Assembly: GCF_964204645.1 (NCBI RefSeq)
Contig: NC_134030.1
Location: forward strand, 22,697,210 to 22,761,209
Length of the DNA: 64,000 bases
Source of the DNA: Tubulanus polymorphus
Taxonomy: Eukaryota; Nemertea; Palaeonemertea; Tubulaniformes; Tubulanidae
Direction: 5' to 3'
The position numbers and the translations under genes are program-made. Shown one piece after another: positions 59,271 to 64,000 of this stretch. How positions within the stretch are numbered: the stretch's first letter is position 1; each line of letters starts with the position of its first letter. Below the pieces are notes generated by a model. The model did no database searches. It worked only from the letters and a program-made list of their open reading frames with translations, and was not told the origin of the DNA.

Positions 59271-61138
59271 CCACGATTTCGTGTGGTATATAGACAATGA
59301 ATTTATCTAGATCTCGGTGATTTATTCGGCGATTTTGTTTTTTCATAAAAACAAAAAAAAAGAACTCCAAAAGTATCTTCACCTATAAATGTTTGGGCTT
59401 TTCAACGACTGTAACGACAGCCACCTTTGACTAGTTCGCCATCTAGCGGGGAATGAGGTCAGTAGGCCGGTCACCCGTGAGTTGACCACGCCGTCATTAC
59501 CCACGTGACGACGCCAGCCGACCAGCTGAAGAATAATGCGTGCCAGTAACGGGGATGTTTTGGGAGCTGGACCCGTTATTGGTGGCGCCGAAATATCAAT
59601 CAGTGCATGGATATATCAATTAATTATTCAATTTCAAAATCAAATCCATCGCTATTAGATATTCTAATTGAAGTCTCTGATATAAACTGATATTATTCAA
59701 TGTAGAATGAATTGATTTTTAGTTTATACCCGCAGTTTATAGAGCGAAGATGGATTATAACAGTTGGACATGTGTAAGTTTACTGACCCAAATGCTAGTC
59801 ATTGTGAAATTTGACACTTTATAGTCTGACCATTCTTGTCGTTCGTGTTGGTGTACCATAGACCTCTGTTACAACTGGTATGGCTTTGCGCCGTCTCGCA
59901 CATGTCTCCCAAATCAGACAAAATATCGAAATACCTCTCGTGAACACGTGATTAACCCTGGAGAGCCCAATCATATTCCGGCTAATTAGGAGAGGTCATA
60001 TTTGGCCCCGTTGGTTCCCCAGGATTAAGTTCAACTTATACAAGTTGTTACTTGTAAGGTGAGTAAATTGAAGTTTTAATTTTTGCTATGAATGATTTAT
60101 GAGGTTATGCCTTTAAAACGTTGGAAACACAATTTTTAGAAAACTCACCACGGCCCGGTTTCATGAAATAAATTTTAACTCAAATTTTTGGTGTAATTGC
60201 CGCCATTGGTTACTTCATGTTTTCGATGAGGACAACAATTCAAACTTAACCGTTTTAGGCTTAAACTGTTTCGTGAAACTAGACCCAGAGGTTTCGTCCC
60301 CAAATCCATGAATCGCTCTATATTCATGGTACACCGGTATCCTAGCACCTGCATACAGACTGAAGGGTAGTAGTGGGTCCTGGTAGATATCTGGTTGAAG
60401 TGTAAAGTAAAAATACCAACTAAACAGTTTAATTTCTCGAAAGGGAGGGTCTGAAAAACTGATTTTTAACTGGAGATATTTACATAGTATGTATCTGACG
60501 TGTTACTGTAGTATATCATCTTATGTTTGGCCAAACAATATGCTGTATAGGCCCCGGCCCTATCATTATACGGCAGGGCATTTTATATGAACCCCCTCTT
60601 TGAAAAATCCTGGATCCGCGCCTGATTAATTAGTTTGTCTGACAGTTAGGAGCCTTCAGTTATCGGTAGCGTTAAATGGGACTGTAACAGTAGAATAACA
60701 GGCATTTAACTTCAATTCTACTTCCTAATAGATATAAACTATCTTCAGGAGCTTATGAAAATAAGGGTTTACGACGTAACGATGGAGTTAAACGGGACTG
60801 AATCGTAATCAGTTTACAAATGATTACTTCAAGGTTAGACAGCATTGCAGGACATTTAGGGGACGTCTGTAAAATAAAGGCACTTCCTGCAACCATGCAC
60901 CATGGACTCTCAAACAATTCTAGTTGTTCTTTTGTTGTTGTATTCAACTAAACAAATGCAGTTTGTGTCAATATTGCAGTTTATTTACCGATAACCTTTC
61001 AAATCTTCCGTATAAAATACTCACCCGGAGCGGGATACGGGATTCGATATCATCATTTTATTCGGTGAAGAGATTTACAAGAACTCGTTCTTGCTTATTT
61101 TCGCTGTTTTACTGGGAGTCTAAACCAGAATCCTGAGA
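59271..61138. other. Intergenic with a MITE-like element
   Basis: 60153-60290 is bounded by GGCCCGGTTTCATGAAA and the near complement TTTCGTGAAACTAGACCC, a MITE-like inverted-repeat element of about 135 bases. No gene recognised. Confidence 0.6.
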
Positions 61139-64000
61139 ATGATGTTGAGGAACTGTTTCGTACTAATGTGCGTCGTAGTTTTACTACAACTTGGAAATAT
61201 ACACAGTACAGAATTGTCTCGAATGAGGAGAAAGAGACGTAAGTTACTCAAATTATCAGTGACTTTGTTTTATTGTTTAGTTTACGCGTAGTATAATCGT
61301 TCCACAAACTTAAAACATATCAATTATTTTCAGGTGTCACGCATATTGAACCTCGCCCAGTTCCCACGGGTCAACTCGACCGTAAAACCCAAGGACAAGA
61401 GATAGTTTATAAATGCAAACTAGCGGTTGGAAAATCAAAGATTAAGGCAAAGTTGATATTTCAGCAGAAGTGTCGCGGTTCTGAATCATGGGGCCCTGTT
61501 CGTGGAGGGATACAACCGCGTAGTTATAACCAATACGCTTTAGCTTTAGCCGAGCTGAAATTCAAAGCAGATTTCAAACTACACAATGGAACGGCTTTTA
61601 GATGTCTTGTAAAGGAAAACCCAACAAATCCGGAACCTATTCGTTTTGATGTGATTGTATTTCTTCGTCTCGGTAAGTGAAGGTTCATTTCCTTATAATT
61701 AATTATCGAATCGGCAAACGAGAAGAAATTATAATCAATCAATGCGTGTCTATGAGCATTTAAATTGTTTATAGTTCATTATCAATTACAACTGCCTCAG
61801 ATGAACACAAGTGTCGACGATCAATGCGCCGATTCAATATGAAATCAAAAGTATTTCCACTGGTGAAATGCGAGACTGATTGAATAAATTCATGATTGAT
61901 ATAAGATCATACTTGGTACAGATTCGCTTTGTCTAACAATAGAATTTGGACTCGACGTTTATGTCATTACGGTTCATTCAGTGAAATGATGGATTTGATA
62001 ATCAGAACAAATGAACTTCTCAAAACTTCCTCATTCTTCAAATCAACAACATGACAGTGATCGCAGTTTATTGTTCATATCATATTTAGTTTCGTGCGCG
62101 TTGTTATCGAGACATGGCTTTGTGGTAAAGACTGCAGAGGTCGTCAGACTTTGGATCGACAGATTGAATGCTGTTGTTTTCAATAACGTTAACAATAGTT
62201 TATAAATACGTATCTATCTATTACTAAAATCAAATAGAGAATTAACGCGTGGTTAATGCCACGTTGCCGTTGCCGCTGTCGCTGTCGCTGACATTTACAT
62301 TTACTAGACATATTTTATTTCGGACACGAACGTATTTCGAATAGTTTTATGTCCAACAGTGCAACAAGTCATCATTGGGTTTGAATTCCGGTGAAATATA
62401 ATTTGGTTTCCGAAAAATAAAATCAAATTCGAAACCGCCATTTTGAGTTTGAATCCGATACGCATCAATTCAATTTGAATTTTAATACTCAGCGCTTTAC
62501 ATATTTCAGTTACATCAAGAACAGCCTTGTTTTTATATAATTTAGCATCTAGTCACTTTTAGTGTTGGACACACTTTCTCTTTCAAATAATTTTTGAAAA
62601 TATTATTTGCATTTAAAAAAATGTTAATAATGATAATAATAATAATAATAATGATTTTATTTTGTCATGTAAAGACACCATATAAATTAATTTTTCATAC
62701 ACACATAATACTTAAAAACCCATACATGGCACGGATGTACGGATGTATCCGTGCCATGTATGGAATTTTAAGTATTATTTCAAAGACAATGAAACAAAGA
62801 CTGAACAGTTTACTCTCATATTGCATTTGAAAACATTTTATGAAATCATACACTAACAAGAATTTGATCAGCCAGAAAAATTAAATTGTCAGCGTACAAA
62901 AACCTAGCTTGATTTTTTGGGGGTTGACTTTTTGGAGGGGCCAAGATTTTCAAGGGGTGTGTGGCCTGGACCATCCTCTAGGTCGAAGCCGTATTTTTCT
63001 AAAATTTGCTTGGTTAATTTTCGTTTCAGACAATACAACTACTGATCCGCCAAAGGTTAGTATCTGGCTGTCAAACCCACACTTTCTATTGTTAAACCGT
63101 GTACAGAAAATTAAAATTAAACCAGCCGAACTATGGAACTTGGATCCGGAGTCAAATAAAAAAATGCGCTACTTTAATTAAACTGAATGACTTTTTATAG
63201 GTTAAGATGAGTATGATGTAATTTCTCAGCACCGCGCGTTTAAAATCTTTAGAAACGGGTTAAACGGTCGACGGTTTGTTGATGATAAAATAATTATTCT
63301 TACATCTTTCAGACTACATCAGACCCCCATCACCGAACTATTGTGATACTTTACATCACGTGTGGAGCGACTGGATTCATTTTGATCGTTCTCATCGCAG
63401 TATTCACTATTCGCAGGTATGAACTCGACCGGAAACCACGGCATACACTGTGTGTGGTTCCGTCGAAATACCTACTAACCCTAAACCTCAACAAAATATC
63501 TGTATAGTCACCGTAACGTCTTAAGATGCTGACAGAATTAATACACGTTATCCCCTTAATTAATGCCCAGTAATTTCATACATCAAAGAAAACTTTTATC
63601 GTCACAGGTCTAGAAGCTTTCAGCTCTCTGGACTATGATGAAAATGAGAGCTTGATTGTCATTGAAATGTTTGGTTGTTCGGAATTCTGCGTTAAGCGGG
63701 ATAAGATCTCCAGTCTGAGAGATCACTAAGATTCATATTTACAAATAATTTGACTTTTTAACAATCATGATGGATTATGATAATAACAGATTAATACACG
63801 AAATATTTACTACTTTCCTCACGTAATTTTATGCTGCATAAATTACCCCCATTTCAGATGCAGACGTCGATCGCCCGGTGAAGGTCATGTGGAGACTTCA
63901 ACACCACCTCCACGGCTCAAAGCAACCGACGACGTGTTGTTAAACGTCTACGAAGACCCGGACGATGGCAGAAATTCCGATAATGTTTCAAACAGAAAAC
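61139..64000 (+). CDS. Single-pass Ig-like membrane protein, 3' end outside window
   Basis: Five exons join in phase: 61139-61238, 61334-61672, 63030-63055, 63313-63416 and 63858 onward to the window end. Exon 1 encodes a signal peptide (CFVLMCVVVLLQLGNIHS) ending in a basic MRRKRR run. Exon 2 encodes an Ig-like domain of about 110 residues, with the cysteines in IVYKCKLAV and TAFRCLVKE and a GSESWGPVRGGIQPR stretch between them. Exon 4 encodes a transmembrane segment (LYITCGATGFILIVLIAVF). Exon 5 encodes a cytoplasmic tail, with a VYED-type tyrosine site. The product looks like an adhesion or receptor protein of the Ig superfamily; the family is unrecognised. The two ATGs at 61139 and 61142 are equivalent choices. 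Confidence 0.7.
62707..62776. repeat. Long near-perfect hairpin in the Ig-like gene intron
   Basis: 30-base arms, 62707-62736 and 62747-62776, match at 28 positions around a 10-base loop. The arms run CATACATGGCACGGAT near the loop. It lies in the intron between 61672 and 63030. Confidence 0.85.

Overview
The window is animal nuclear DNA. Genes have many GT-AG introns, DNA is AT-rich with unmasked tandem and dispersed repeats, and several genes are clear orthologues of animal genes: the neuronal choline transporter SLC5A7, the CUL4 substrate receptor DCAF8 and an endoglycoceramidase-like GH5 enzyme. A lineage-specific array of class A GPCRs, short secreted peptide genes, tRNA-derived SINE pieces and abundant minisatellites fit a marine invertebrate, probably a lophotrochozoan. 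I cannot name the species. Gene models were read by hand from splice sites and reading phase; all exon joins given as exact coordinates are phase-consistent.

Layout. 1-780 is a minisatellite in an intron; 868-2931 holds the last two exons of an unrecognised Q/H/G-rich, activation-domain-like protein. 5048-8449 (minus) is a complete 8-exon SLC5A7; 9528-14253 (plus) is a complete 13-exon DCAF8, divergent from it. 15928-21659 is a 5.7-kb DNA transposon with 45-bp terminal inverted repeats and a 7-bp target duplication. It carries a spliced gene for an SGNH-hydrolase/SWIM-zinc-finger protein followed by a C2H2-like/PHD module. 22.8-29.6 kb holds two small coding-like exons, a very long imperfect inverted repeat and repeated exon-like modules. 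30995-32419 (minus) is an unrecognised multipass membrane protein.

33.9-47.7 kb is the most distinctive region. Five intronless-CDS GPCR paralogues (one minus, four plus), each with a predicted 5'UTR intron, are bracketed by two paralogous genes for small secreted Asn/Gly-rich peptides. Those two genes share the same signal peptide, exon phases, TATA box and untranslated first exon, and each ends in a short two-cysteine tail. Whether peptides and receptors work together is only a hypothesis.

49212-51532 (minus) encodes a secreted PAN/apple-domain protein; 53.1-53.4 kb is a GC-rich potentially structured block; 54633-54845 (minus) is a 70-aa secreted peptide precursor with a tetrabasic site; 57300-58829 (plus) is the GH5 enzyme; 61139 to the window end is a single-pass Ig-like membrane protein whose 3' end lies outside. 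The rest is intergenic or intronic DNA with MITE-like, SINE-like and minisatellite repeats. No rRNA, intact tRNA or CRISPR was found.
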